Part shown: piece after piece, positions 24,178-36,137 of the stretch | How the letters are laid out: the number at the start of each line of letters is the position of its first letter | Numbering within the stretch: the stretch's first letter is position 1 | From: Malus domestica | Taxonomy: Eukaryota; Streptophyta; Magnoliopsida; Rosales; Rosaceae | Direction: 5' to 3' | Length of the DNA: 64,000 nucleotides | Assembly (NCBI RefSeq): GCF_042453785.1 | Contig: NC_091670.1 | Coordinates: 1,240,001 to 1,304,000, forward strand | Notes under the pieces: model-generated | The model's database searches: none | What the model was told of the DNA's origin: nothing | Seen by the model: only the letters and a program-made list of their open reading frames with translations | Translations under genes and position numbers: made by a program

Positions 24178-27100
24178 CATACTTTTATTAAGTATAAACA
24201 TAAGATCTTGTGGTATCCACTAGTGTAAATATTTTAAATTGAAGATCAAATTCAATCATTGTATTCATATAAGGTCAAGGAGTGTAGTTGTAAAAAATCA
24301 TCAAAATCGGAGTTAAATTAACCGTTAAATCGTGATTTTTCATTTATAACCGTCGAAAAGTTTTGTCCCGTTACGTGCTCTCTGAATGTTTGTTTTTTGC
24401 AATTTTTGGCGTATGCGATCTCGAAATATATACAAACATGTTTGACGGTTGGATCATTGAAACTAGTTTCATAGAATGAGTATCCCATCAAAACAATAGA
24501 TTCAATAATACTTAAGAGTTTATTCATACTTTTATTAAGTATAATATAAGATTTTGTGGTATCCACTAGTGTAAATATTTTAAATTGAAGATCAAATTCA
24601 ATCATTGTATTCATATAGGGTCAAGGAGTGTGGTTGAAAAAAAACATCAAAATCGGAGTTAAAATGACCGTTAAATCGTGATTTTTCGTTTATAACCGTC
24701 GAAAAGTTTTGTCCCGTTACTTGATCTCTGAATGTTTGTTTTTTTGTAATTTTTGACGTATACAATCTCGAAGTATATATAAACATGTTTGATGGTTGGA
24801 TCATTGAAACTAGTTTCGTAGAATGAGTATCCCATCAAAACAATAGATTCACTAATACTTAATAGTTTATTCATACTTTTATTAAGTATAATATAAGATT
24901 TTGTGGTATCCACTAGTGTAAATATTTTAAATTGAAGATCAAATTCAATCATTGTATTCATATAGGGTCAAGGAGTGTGGTTGTAAAAAAACATCAAAAT
25001 CGGAGTTAAAATGACCGTTAAATCGTGATTTTTCGTTTATAACCGTCGAAAAGTTTTGTCCCGTTACTTGATCTCTGAATGTTTGTTTTTTGCAATTTTG
25101 GCGTATGCAATCTCGAAGTATATATAAACATGTTTGACGGTTAGATCATTGAAACTAGTTTCGTAGAATGAGTATCCCATCAAAACAATAGATTCACTAA
25201 TACTTAATAGTTTATTCATACTTTTATTAAGTATAATATAAGATTTTGTGGTATCCACTAGTGTAAATATTTTAAATTGAAGATCAAATTCAATCATTGT
25301 ATTCATATAGGGTCAAGGAGTGTAGTTGTAAAAAAACATCAAAATCGGAGTTAAAATGACCGTTAAATCGTGATTTTTCGTTTATAACCGTCGAAAAGTT
25401 TTGCCCCGTTACTTGATCTCTGAATGTTTGTTTTTTGCAATTTTGGCGTATGCAATCTCGAAGTATATATAAACATGTTTGACGGTTGGATCATTGAAAC
25501 TAGTTTCGTAGAATGAGTATCCCATCAAAACAATAGATTCACTAATACGTAATAGTTTATTCATACTTTTATTAAGTATAATATAAGATTTTGTGGTTTC
25601 CACTAGTGTAAATATTTTAAATTGAAGATCGAATTCAATCATTGAATTCATATAAGGTCAAGGAGTGTAGCTGCAAAAAATCATCAAAATCAGAGTTAAA
25701 ATGACCGTTAAATTGTGATTTTTCTTTTTATAACCGTCGAAAAGTTTTGTCCCGTTAATTGATCTCTGAATGTTTTTTTTTGTAATTTTTTACGTTTGCG
25801 ATCTCAAAGTATATACAAACATGTTTGACGGTTGGATCTTTGAAACTAGTTTCGTAGAACGATTATCCCATCAAAACAATAGATTCACTAATACTTAATA
25901 GTTTATTCATACTTTTATTATCCACTAGTGTAAATATTTTAAATTGAAGATCGAATTCAATCATTGTATTCATATAAGGTCAAGGAGTGTAGTTGTAAAA
26001 AATCATCAAAATCGGAGTTAAATTAACCATTAAATCGTGATTTTTCGTTTATAACCGTCGAAAAGTTTTGTCCCGTTACTTGCTCTCTGAATGTTTTTTT
26101 TTTCCAATTTTTGGCGTATGCGATCTCGAAATATATACAAACATGTTTGACGGTTGGATCATTGAAACTAGTTTCGTAGAATGAGTATCCCATTAAAACA
26201 ATAGATTCACTAATACTTAAGAGTTTATTCATACTTTTATTAAGTATAACATAAGATTTTGTGGTATCCACTAGTGTAAATATTTTAAATTGAAGATCGA
26301 ATTCAATCATTGTATTCATATAAGGTCAAGGAGTGTAGTTGTAAAAAATCATCAAAATCGGAGTTAAATTAACCGTTAAATTGTGATTTTTCGTTTATAA
26401 CCGTCGAAAAGTTTTGTCCTGTTACTTGCTCTCTGAATGTTTGTTTTTTCCAATTTTTGGCGTATGGGATCTCGAAATATATAAAAACATGTTTGATAGT
26501 TGGATCATTGAAACTAGTTTCGTAGAATGAGTATCCCATCAAAACAATAGATTCACTAATACTTAAGAGTTTATTCATACTTTTATTAAGTATAACATAA
26601 GATTTTGTGGTATCCACTAGTGTAAATATTTTAAATTGAAGATCGAATTCAATCATTGTATTCATATAGGGTCAAGGAGTGTAGTTGTAAAAAATAATCA
26701 AAATCGGAGTTAAAATGACCGTTAAATCGTGATTTTTCGTTTATAACCGTCGAAATGTTTTGTCCCGTTACTTGATCTCTGAATATTTGTTTTTTGCAAT
26801 TTTTGGCGTATGCGATCTCGAAGTATATATAAACATGTTTGACGGTTAGATCATTGAAACTAGTTTCGTAGAATGAATATTCCATCAAAACAATAGATTC
26901 ACTAATACTTAATAGTTTATTCATACTTTTATTAAGTATAATATAAGATTTTGTGGTATCCACTAGTGTAAATATTTTAAATTGAAGATTGAATTCAATC
27001 ATTGTATTCATATAAGGTAAATGAGTGTAGCTGCAAAAAATCATCAAAATCAGAGTTAAAATGACCGTTAAATCGTGATTTTTCTTTTTATAACCGTCGA

Positions 27101-29635
27101 AACGTTTTGTCCCGTTAATTGATCTCTGAATGTTTGTTTTTTGTAATTTTTGACGTATGCGATCTCGAAGTATATACAAACATGTTTGATGGTTGGATCT
27201 TTGAAACTAGTTTCGTAGAACGAGTATCCCATCAAAACAATAGATTCACTAATACTTAATAGTTTATTCATACTTTTATTAAGTATAACATAAGATTTTG
27301 TGGTATCCACTAGTGTAAATATTTTAAATTGAAGATCGAATTCAATCATTGTATTCATATAAGGTCAAGGAGTGTAGTTGTAAAAAATCATCAAAATCGG
27401 AGTTAAATTAACCGTTAAATCGTGATTTTTCGTTTATAACCGTCGAAAAGTTTTGTCCCGTTACTTGCTCTCTGAATGTTTTTTTTTTGCAATTTTTGGC
27501 GTATGCGATCTCGAAATATATACAAACATGTTTGACGGTTGGATCATTGAAACTAGTTTCGTAGAATGAGTATCATATTAAAACAATAGATTCACTAATA
27601 CTTAAGAGTTTATTCATACTTTTATTAAGTATAACATAAGATTTTGTGGTATCCACTAGTGTAAATATTTTAAATTGAAGATCGAATTCAATCATTGTAT
27701 TCATATAAGGTCAAGGAGTGTAGTTGTAAAAAATCATCAAAATCGGAGTTAAATTAACCGTTAAATTGTAATTTTTCGTTTATAACCGTCGAAAAGTTTT
27801 ATCCCGTTACTTGCTCTCTGAATGTTTGTTTTTTGCAATTTTTGGCGTATGCAATCTCGAAATATATAAAAACATGTTTGACAGTTGGATCATTGAAACT
27901 AGTTTCGTAGAATGAGTATCCCATCAAAATAATAGATTCACTAATACTTAAGAGTTTATTCATACTTTTATTAAGTATAACATAAGATTTTGTGGTATCC
28001 ACTGGTGTAAATATTTTAAATTGACGATCGAATTCAATCATTGTATTCATATAGGGTCAAGGAGTGTAGTTGTAAAAAATCATCAAAATCGGAGTTAAAA
28101 TGACCGTTAAATCTTGATTTTTCGTTTATAACCGTCGAAATGTTTTGTCCCGTTACTTGATCTCTGAATGTTTGTTTTTTGCAATTTTTGGCGTATGCGA
28201 TCTCGAAGTATATATAAACATGTTTGACGGTTGGATCATTGAAACTAGTTTCGTAAAATGAATATTCCATCAAAACAATAGATTCACTAATACTTAATAG
28301 TTTATTCATACTTTTATTAAGTATAATATAAGATTTTGTGGTATCCACTAGTGTAAATATTTTAAATTGAAGATCGAATTCAGTCATTGTATTCATATAA
28401 GGTCAAGGAGTGTAGCTGCAAAAAATAATCAAAATCAGAGTTAAAATGACCGTTAAATCGTGATTTTTCTTTTTATAACCGTCGAAAAGTTTTGTCCCGT
28501 TACTTGCTCTCTGAATGTTTGTTTTTTGTAATTTTTGACGTATGCGATCTCGAAGTATATACAAACATGTTTGACGGTTGGATCTTTGAAACTAGTTTCG
28601 TAGAACGAGTATCCCATCAAAACAATAGATTCACTAATACTTAATAGTTTATTCATACTTTTATTAAGTATAACATAAGATTTTGTGGTATCCACTAGTG
28701 TAAATATTTTAAATTGAAGATCGAATTCAATCATTGTATTCATATAAGGTCAAGGAGTGTAGTTGTAAAAAATCATCAAAATCGGAGTTAAATTAACCGT
28801 TAAATCGTGATTTTTCGTTTATAACCGTCGAAAAGTTTTGTCCCGTTACTTGCTCTCTGAATGTTTTTTTTTTGCAATTTTTGGCGTATGCGATCTCGAA
28901 ATATATACAAACATGTTTGACGGTTGGATCATTGAAACTAGTTTCGTACAATGAGTATCATATTAAAACAATAGATTCACTAATACTTAAGAGTTTATTC
29001 ATACTTTTATTAAGTATAACATAAGACCACTAGTGTAAATATTTTAAATTGAAGATCGAATTCAATCATTGTATTCATATAGGGTCAAGGAGTGTAGTTG
29101 TAAAAAATCATCAAAATCGGAGTTAAAATGACCGTTAAATCGTGATTTTTCGTTTATAACCGTCGAAAAGTTTTGTCCCGTTACTTGCTCTCTGAATGTT
29201 TGTTTTTTGCAATTTTTGGCATATGCGATCTCGAAATATATAAAAACATGTTTGACGGTTGGATCATTGAAACTAGTTTTGTAGAATGAGTATCCCATCA
29301 AAACAATAGATTCACTAATACTTAAGAGTTTATTCATACTTTTATTAAGTATATCCACTAGTGTAAATATTTTAAATTGAAGATCGAATTCAATCATTGT
29401 ATTCATATAGGGTCAAGGAGTGTGGTTGTAAAAAATCATCAAAATCGGAGTTAAAATGACCGTTAAATCGTGATTTTTTGTTTATAACCGTCGAAAAGTT
29501 TTGTCCCGTTACTTGCTCTCTGAATGTTTGTTTTTTGCAATTTTTGGCGTATGCGATCTCGAAGTATATACAAACATGTTTGACGGTTGGATCGTTGAAA
29601 TTAGTTTCGTATAATTCGTATCCCATGAAGTTCAA
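24178..29635. repeat. Satellite array, about 346-bp unit, 16 copies
   Basis: The landmark ataaccgtcgaaa recurs at roughly 24349, 24696, 25041, 25387, 25731, 26051, 26399, 26745, 27091, 27438, 27784, 28130, 28478, 28821, 29158 and 29488. Spacing is mostly 344-348 bases, with shorter spacings (320, 338, 330) where units lack about 15-25 bases before the ccactagtgtaa motif. Units are roughly 93-98% alike by eye. Variants recur every four units (see findings). The last unit stops at about 29630, where microsatellite-rich DNA begins. Each unit has an open frame of 80-120 codons on the minus strand, but unit length is not a multiple of three, so the frame does not persist. Confidence 0.95.
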
Positions 29636-29639
29636 TGGT

Positions 29640-29905
29640 GTGTGTGTGTATATATATATATATTTATTTATTAAGTAGATTTAAATCTATTTATTTTGTA
29701 TGTATAATTATTATAGTTTTTAGGGGTATCAAATTTAATATATATATATATATAATTATTATAGTATATATAATTATTATAATTATTATAGTAATTTAAT
29801 ATATATATATATATAATTATTATAGTTTTTAGGGGTATAAAATTGTTAAATTAATATATATATATATATATAATTATTATAGTATTTTTTTAGGGTTATA
29901 AATTA
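29640..29905. repeat. TA/ATTATTATAG microsatellite-rich tract
   Basis: Runs of (ta)n alternate with taattattatag and ttttaggggtata motifs, in at least three imperfect larger units. The same tract is at 39020-39280 with different (ta)n lengths. Confidence 0.8.
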
Positions 29906-29914
29906 TTAAATTAA

Positions 29915-30100
29915 TATTCTGCTTATCGTGTATCGTGTTACCCACGTGTATACCCGAACAAGCCCGTTATCTTAACAGGTGCTTATCGGGTTACCCGATA
30001 ACGACCCGTTTCGTTATCGTGTCGACCCGAACACCTGTTAATTTCGTGTCGTGTTGTGTCGGGTTATCGGGTCGTGTCAGGAATTGCCAGACCTAACTAA
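29915..30100. repeat. Dispersed cgggttatcgggtcgtgtc-type repeat (hAT-like end?)
   Basis: The stretch contains clustered cgtgttacccacgtgtatac, gggttacccgataacgaccc, cgtgtcgtgttgtgtcgggt and ends gaattgccagaccta. Such sequence is recalled as the end of dispersed non-autonomous hAT-like repeats in several dicots. It has an inverted-repeat character (aacaggtgcttatcggg and cccgaacacctgtta). A second copy is at 39293-39470. Confidence 0.35.
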
Positions 30101-30410
30101 AACACGGGCCCACTTTAAAGGTTATAATAATTTTAACCAAATTTCAAGGATCCAAATTGTTTAATGAGGAGGATTATGTATAAGCTGGTTTGGAATGCAA
30201 GCAAGCAGCCATGCACAGCTCTCTTGCTGGCCTCGAGTTGGCAGCAGACATGCACCCTCAAGAAACCAACATGATCCTTTTGGTGAGGATCTTAGGGATT
30301 CAAGAATCGTGTTCGTTTATCGTACATCGTGTGATCAATTTTTATCAAGTACTGTTTGTGTTTAATTTTAAATAAAAATATTTAAAATAATTTTTAACCG
30401 CACAAGGTAA

Positions 30411-30922
30411 TGTTGATGCACAAAATCAGCGAAGACTTTGGTACAACAGAAAGTGTCAGGTTTTGTGACCTTCGCTTGGTTGCTTCGGTCACTAGTGAGG
30501 ATAAGTACGTAAATGAATAGAGACAGAGAAGCAAACACAGGATGTACGTGGTTCACCCAGATTGGCTACGTCCACGGAGTAGAGGAGTTCTTATTAGTAG
30601 TGAAGGGCTTACACAAGTACAAAGGATCAAGCTCTCAATTTAGTGAGTTCTTGTGAATGATTTAACACAAATGGCATTAGCCAATATTGTGGGGGAATGA
30701 CCCCTATTTATAGAAAAACTTGTAGCTTTGTCACATTGACATGTGTCATGTTATGATTGGTTCTTGATGTCGACACGTGCTGCGCTCTGATTGGCCTCTA
30801 ATCTTGACACGTGTCGAGTAGTGATTGGCCTCCTGGTCGGAGGGGAACTCTTCTGGGTCCTTGACAGTATAGCGTTGGCCGGTGCTCGGTAGTTTCGGGA
30901 TTGGTCAAGTATGGTACAAACA
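30411..30922 (-). repeat. LTR (left; 3' LTR in element orientation)
   Basis: 512 bp, TG...CA ends, with a single base difference from its partner (cccctattt versus cccatattt). It is preceded by accgcacaaggtaa. Confidence 0.92.
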
Positions 30923-33009
30923 GTGCTCCCCTAAGTTCCCGAGTGAGGGAAACTCCTCGGTTGGGGACTTGCAAGATCCAATCCCTTGAGTAATCACGAA
31001 ACTTCTAAGTACCGAAGTGTGGTCTGATCTTCATCTGCCCTTCTCTGGAAGTACCTTTCCTCCATCCGGGAATGGTGTATTTAGCTGATGTTAACGCACA
31101 AGGTAATGTATCAATTTCACTTGAAGCTTAGTTGTAGTTTCGGGCTTAGTCAAGTGTGATACAAACCCTATAGTAGGAGTCCCCCAAGTCGCCGAGCTAA
31201 GAGATCTGCCGAAAGAGGTGACAGACAAGGTAGGCAGTCAAACTTCCAAGTAAGCAACCCAGGATCAGAGGTTTGACTTCGGCTTCCGGTTGATTGTTCT
31301 CCTTCTCCTTGTCTCTCATTCAACTGCCAGGATAAGGAGAAGCAAATAGATAAGAGATGATATGAGATACTTTTGCTTTTGAAGAAGTAACTTTCCACAG
31401 GCTTATTCTTGAACTGTGCTGGAGGGTTTTCTGGTGCCCTTCAGAGTATAAGGCCGACTCAAAAATTTGAGGGTCAAAACAAGTCCATCAAATCTAGAGT
31501 ACGTTCGACCTTGATGATATGGGATACTTTTGCTGTTGACGGAATAATGAATGTGGTATGGAAAGGTGTCGTGCTGTAGTGATCTGTTTCAGCTCACCGT
31601 TGAACCTTCTGCTTCAATCTTTTGCATGGCAGAAGTGGTGTGCAACCTTTGCATTTAAATGGTCCTTCAGAACATTCCTTCATAGTGACTCATCCACGCT
31701 TGGCAGCTTCAGTGTAAAGAGCCAATATCTGATCAACTGTCATGAGGTATTTGCCGGTGGAATTCGTGACCTTGACAGCAGTTGAGGATGAGTACTCGAG
31801 AGCAATGCTAAGTAAGCAACCAGGCAAAGGCTCCAGGCAGTCAGTTCCAAATTGGAGGTTTGATTTCAGGTTCCGACTGACTGCTCTCTTTCTCCTTGTC
31901 CTGCAGGTGTGGACAAGGACAAAGACAAAGATAGGGAGAAAGCATGATATGGGATACTCTTGCTTTCGACCCTGATGATATGAGATACTCTTGTTCTTGG
32001 TGTGGCTTATTTGCTGAGGTATTATCGGGGGGAAATAAAGCTGAGTATTTCGAGAGGTTATGTTGAGGGTGCCTTTTCGAATGCGAGAAAGGGTTGAGCA
32101 TTTTTGCAGGTTTGCCTGTCCGTTGAGGAGGGAGGTCAATGTATATAGGGATTTCCCAATAACAAGTAGTAATGCTATTCCTTTACCCTTCTTGCCAGCT
32201 TCACGTGTTTTAATTTTGTCAGAGCACTTTGAAAAAGTGGTATGTGGTATCTGGAAAGCTGATATTACGTGTGAAGATTACAGACAAGCTTTATCTAAGG
32301 AAATCTGGCTCTCGAAGTTCTGAGAGTTGTGCCTCTTCAGTTTTCGAACAAGCAATCCCGTCGAGGATCTGACTCTCGAGATTCGGAAAGCGGTGCTACT
32401 CCGGTTTTTGAGAAAGTAATTATGTTGGGAGTCTTTTCTCGAATGTGAGTAAAGGTTGGACGTTCTTGCCAACCTGTCTTGCCGCAAAACACGGAGGTCG
32501 ACACACATAGGGACTTTCCAGTTGTCAAGCAGTGGTGCTGTTCCTTTACCCTTATGGGTAATAGTAGGGTAGCTGGAACTTCGAAATTCTCGTGCCTAAA
32601 CTTTGTCAGAGATCTTTGACAAAGTTATATGTGGTACCTGAGGAGTTGATGGTGCATATGGAGAGCGGTGATTGAACAGTAAGATTCACGTGCTTTTTAC
32701 TTCACCAGAAATCTTCGACAGATTGCCCGTAATTTTCGCAAAGCTGATTGTGCATGTGACAGGTGCTGACGAGGCTGAAAAAGCAGGTGCTTCTTCGATT
32801 TCTGAGATCGGCCCTCGTGGTCTCTGAGCAGCCCAGCTTTTGAGAAAGCAAACGCCTCTTCGATTTCTGAAGCTCCGTCGAGTGCAGATTTTTATAGAGG
32901 CTGGCATTAAGTTCCACAGCACACCTGAATCTCTACCAGTAGAAGCTCATTTCTTGCACTTCTAAGATCTTGATTTGTCTGACCTCTTCCTTCTTCAACA
33001 CATTTGAAA
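30923..33009. other. LTR-element interior: divergent repeated blocks
   Basis: No protein domain is recognised. Several blocks recur in diverged form: gatatgggatacttttgct near 31360, 31520 and 31950; cccgagtgaggg-aaactcctcgg near 30940 and 33900; and a block of about 360 bases starting ttatgttgagggtgcc (32060) and ttatgttgggagtct (32421). A short piece at 31095-31160 resembles a shrunken LTR (see findings). Confidence 0.6.
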
Positions 33010-33684
33010 ATGTCTGGACCCTCCGACCGTCGTTTTGACCTGAACCTTGGAGAAGAGACAGCCACGCCTTCTCCAGACAACATATGGCGCCCATCCTTCA
33101 TATCCCCTACTGGTCCTCTTACCGTTGGGGATTCTGTGATGAAGAATGATATGACCGCTGCAGTGGTAGCCAGGAACCTTCTCACTCCCAAAGATAACAG
33201 ACTACTTTCCAAACGGTCTGATGAGTTGGCTGTTAAGGACTCTCTGGCTCTTAGTGTTCAGTGTGCAGGTTCTGTGTCTAATATGGCCCAACGCCTATTT
33301 GCTAGAACCCGCCAAGTTGAATCATTGGCTGCTGAAGTGATGAGTCTCAAACAGGAGATTAGAGGGCTCAAGCATGAGAATAAGCAGTTGCACCGGCTCG
33401 CCCATGACTATGCTACAAACATGAAGAGGAAGCTTGACCAGATGAAGGAATCTGATGGTAAGGTTTTACTTGATCATCAGCGGTTTGTGGGTTTGTTCCA
33501 AAGGCATTTATTGCCTTCGTCCTCTAGGGCTGTACCTGGTAATGAAGCTTCAAATGATGAACCTCCAATGCCTCCTCCTTCTGGGGTTTTGTCAAGTACT
33601 GAGGCTCCGGATAACCACCCTCCGGTGCTTTCTCTTTCTGGGGCTCTACCGACTGCTGAGACTTCCCCTAAGCAACCTTTGTGA
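33010..33684 (+). CDS. Antisense open frame (aORF) in the LTR element, 224 aa, coiled coil
   Basis: An ATG at 33010 opens 224 codons on the strand opposite to gag. The product starts MSGPSDRRFDLNLGEETATP. Its middle has a heptad-like charged stretch (VESLAAEVMSLKQEIRGLKH, then ENKQLHRLAHDYATN, about residues 100-145), followed by a Pro/Ser-rich tail with two similar segments (PPPSGVLSSTEAPDN and LSLSGALPTAETSPK). Frames of this type are recalled as uncharacterised proteins annotated many times in rosaceous genomes, as expected for a multicopy element. No function is known to me. It may be a captured host fragment kept as an additional ORF, or an annotation artefact of a non-coding spacer. The maintained frame in a young copy favours the former. 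Confidence 0.5.
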   Translation: MSGPSDRRFDLNLGEETATPSPDNIWRPSFISPTGPLTVGDSVMKNDMTAAVVARNLLTPKDNRLLSKRSDELAVKDSLALSVQCAGSVSNMAQRLFARTRQVESLAAEVMSLKQEIRGLKHENKQLHRLAHDYATNMKRKLDQMKESDGKVLLDHQRFVGLFQRHLLPSSSRAVPGNEASNDEPPMPPPSGVLSSTEAPDNHPPVLSLSGALPTAETSPKQPL

Positions 33685-34309
33685 AGGCTCCTTTTGTTTG
33701 TTTATTTTGACTCATGTATATGTACATATTTGTGGCTTATCGAAAATATTAATAAATAAGCTTTGCTTCATTTCAATATATTGTGTTAAATACACCAAAG
33801 CCTTCTTCATAAAGTTCTTTGAATTTTTGCTTTTGTTGAAACCTGTATTGTTGAAGCTTTGTGAGTGAAGCATGTAGTTTGAGGTAGTGTTCCCTTAATT
33901 TCCCGAGTGAGGAAAACTTCTCGGTTGGAGACTTGAAAAATCCAAGTCACTGAGTGGTTGTGAGACTGCCGAGTATTAAGGTGCAGTAGCATATGGTGGG
34001 AGTCCCCCAAGTCTTCAGGCGAAGAGAGTTGCCGAATGAGGTGTCTCGCTTGTTACTAATTTGTCAAAGTAACGAATCCTTGTTTCGATGTCACACATTC
34101 GCATATGCCTTGTCTAAAAATATTTCCAACTTTTGTGTGTTTGATGCTGCATGCTATTGACTAGACAAGATCAAGTGCAATTAGTAGCTTTTCTCTCTTT
34201 TTCATCTTTTTCTTTGGTGGAATTGCTTTTCGTTTCCACTAATCAGCCTGAGTGGATGCAAGATAACACCATTCTCTATAGCTCAGATCGCAAAGTCGTC
34301 TTCATGAAA

Positions 34310-34900
34310 GTTGTTCCTTATCTTGTGAACTACAACATCTCCAAATTTGAGATCCATCGGAGTAGTACAACTCCAGAAATTCAGGTATGATGAGTAACTG
34401 TTCATCAATTTTCTGTTAACCCGTCAGACTTGTTGTGAGCTTCTAAACTCCATTTTTTCTTGTTCATCTCAACATACTTTCTTCATCGAAGTTGTTCCTT
34501 AACTTGTGAACTACAACATATCCAAATTTGAGGTCCCTCGGAGCAGTATAACTCCAGAAATCCAGGTATGATGAGTGACTGTTTATCATTTGTCTGTCAA
34601 CCCGTCAGATTTGTTGTGAGCTTTGAAACTCTATTTTCTCTTGCTCAGATCAGCATGCTTTCTTCATTGAAGTTGTTCCTCAGCTTGTGAACTACAACAT
34701 ATCCAAATTTGAGATCCCTCGGAGCTGTATAACTCAAGAAATTTAGGTATGATGAATGACTGGTTATTATTTTTCTGTCAACCCGTCAGATTTGTTGTGA
34801 GCTTCGAAACTCCATTTTCTATTGTTCAGATCAGCATGCTTTCTTCATTGAAGTTGTGCCTCATCGTCTCTTTCATAACATATCAAAAATTCAGAATGAA
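34310..34900. repeat. 181-bp tandem repeat inside the LTR element
   Basis: gttgttcct/gttgtgcct begins at 34310, 34491, 34672 and 34853, an exact spacing of 181. Each unit contains gtgaactacaacat, ccaaatttgag and tctgt-t/c-aacccgtcaga. There are three full copies and partial ends, with moderate divergence between units. Confidence 0.9.
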
Positions 34901-35439
34901 CTAATGGTTAAATATTTCCAGATCTTCGAAACATCATAGCAGCTTCGAAATCTGCAAGAATCCGACTGTCATGTTTGGAGCTTCAACACTTTAATTTCCG
35001 TCGCTCAAACAGAAATGGTTCCTTCTTGAAAGTTGTTCATATGCTCAAAAACTATAGGGTGTCCAAAATTCAGCTCCATTGGAGAAGAGCAGAGGTTGCA
35101 GAAATTTGATAGATGAAAGGAGGCGGAAGAGGGAGAGAGAGAAAAAGTCTCTTGGGTTGGATTTCTATTTTGGGGCAGATTCCAAGTTTTGTAGCACCTT
35201 CATTATTGATGAATTGCTTGTACTTTTGTCCATTATGAAACTTGGGACTTTGGCTTGTTGTTGGATCTATTATAATATGTTTGGGAACATATATAAGTGA
35301 ATAAATAAGAAGGAAAATTTTGGGCCCTTGTGGGTGTAAAACAAAAAATGTTTATGTTTACCCAAGTGTTTTTGTACAAGTTCAAGGGCATCTTGGGTTT
35401 TGTGAACAAAATTTGTTTATTTGGAGCAAGGTTTTGTGT

Positions 35440-36058
35440 TGAAGCTTTGTAGGTGAAGCTTTGGAGGTGAAGCTTTGATGGTGAAGCTTTGTAGATGAAG
35501 CTTTCTGGGTGAAGCTATGTAGGTGAAGCTTTCTAGGTGAAGCTTTTTTAGGTGAAGCTTTGTAGGTGAAGCTTTTTTAAGTGAAGCTTTTCGGGTGAAG
35601 TTTTTTGGGTGAAGCTTTGTGGGTGAAGCTTTTTAGGTGAAGCTTTTTTAGGTGAAACTGTTTGGGTGAAGCTTTTTAGGTGAAGCTTTGTGGGTGAAGC
35701 TTTTTTAGGTGAAGCTGTTTGGGTGAAGCTTTTTGGAGGTGAAGTTTTTTTTTTTTTTTTTGGGTGAAGCTTTTTTAGGTGAAGCTTTTTGGGTGAAACT
35801 TTTTGGATGAAGCTTTTTGGGTGAAGTTTTGGAGGTGAAGCTTTTTGGGTGAAGCTTTGTGGGTGAAGCTTTTTAGGTGAAGCTTTGTGGGTGAAGCTTT
35901 TTTAGGTGAAGCTGTTTGGGTGAAGCTTTTTGGAGGTGAAGTTTTTTTTTTTTTGGGTGAAGCTTTTTTAGGTGAAGCTTTTTGGGTGAAACTTTTTGGA
36001 TGAAGCTTTTTTGGTGAAGTTTTGGAGGTGAAGCTTTTCGGGTGAAGCTGTTTTTTTT
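35440..36058. repeat. GGTGAAGCTTT minisatellite inside the LTR element
   Basis: More than 35 copies of ggtgaagcttt with variable spacers (tttgg, tgtgg, tttta, ggag) and poly-T runs. A larger repetition of about 190-200 bases is visible (gaagctttgtgggtgaagct...tttttttttttgggtg occurs twice, near 35680 and 35880). On the other strand it reads as Lys/Ser/Pro repeats (SPKKLHPKSFT), which is compositional. Confidence 0.9.
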
Positions 36059-36137
36059 TTTTTTTTTTTTTTTTTTTGGCGCTTGACACGGTTTTGATCA
36101 TGCATGTAGTGATAGAATTTGTTTCTTCTTATTGTAG

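Larger units (their letters stand above)
29085..30405. repeat. Segmental duplication, left copy
   Basis: This stretch (end of the satellite, TA-rich microsatellite, the cgggtt-rich element, and a short tail ending accgcacaa) is repeated almost base for base at 38461-39779. Differences seen by eye are few: short TA-length changes, one base in cgtatccc(a)tg, aagcccgtt/aagcctgtt, ctctcttgc/ctctctagc and cttaggg/cttatgg. It carries no recognised gene. Confidence 0.9.

Noticed and set aside
24318-29635. A family of 80-120-codon minus-strand open frames (MNTMIEFDLQFKIFTLVD...), one per satellite unit
   Set aside because: They arise because one frame of the satellite unit happens to be open. The unit length (about 346) is not a multiple of three, variants include changes with no codon bias, and no splice or promoter context is present. 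Treated as satellite, not genes.
24178-29635. CRISPR-like regular array
   Set aside because: The repeats are full-length contiguous 346-bp units without spacers, in a plant genome.
30190-30375. Small 61-codon frame (MECKQAAMHSSLAGLELAAD...), also at 39564-39749
   Set aside because: Present twice only because the segment is duplicated. Short, no family similarity, no gene context.
35775-36101. Lys/Ser/Pro-repeat frame on the minus strand (SPKKLHPKSFT...)
   Set aside because: It is the reverse reading of the ggtgaagcttt minisatellite.
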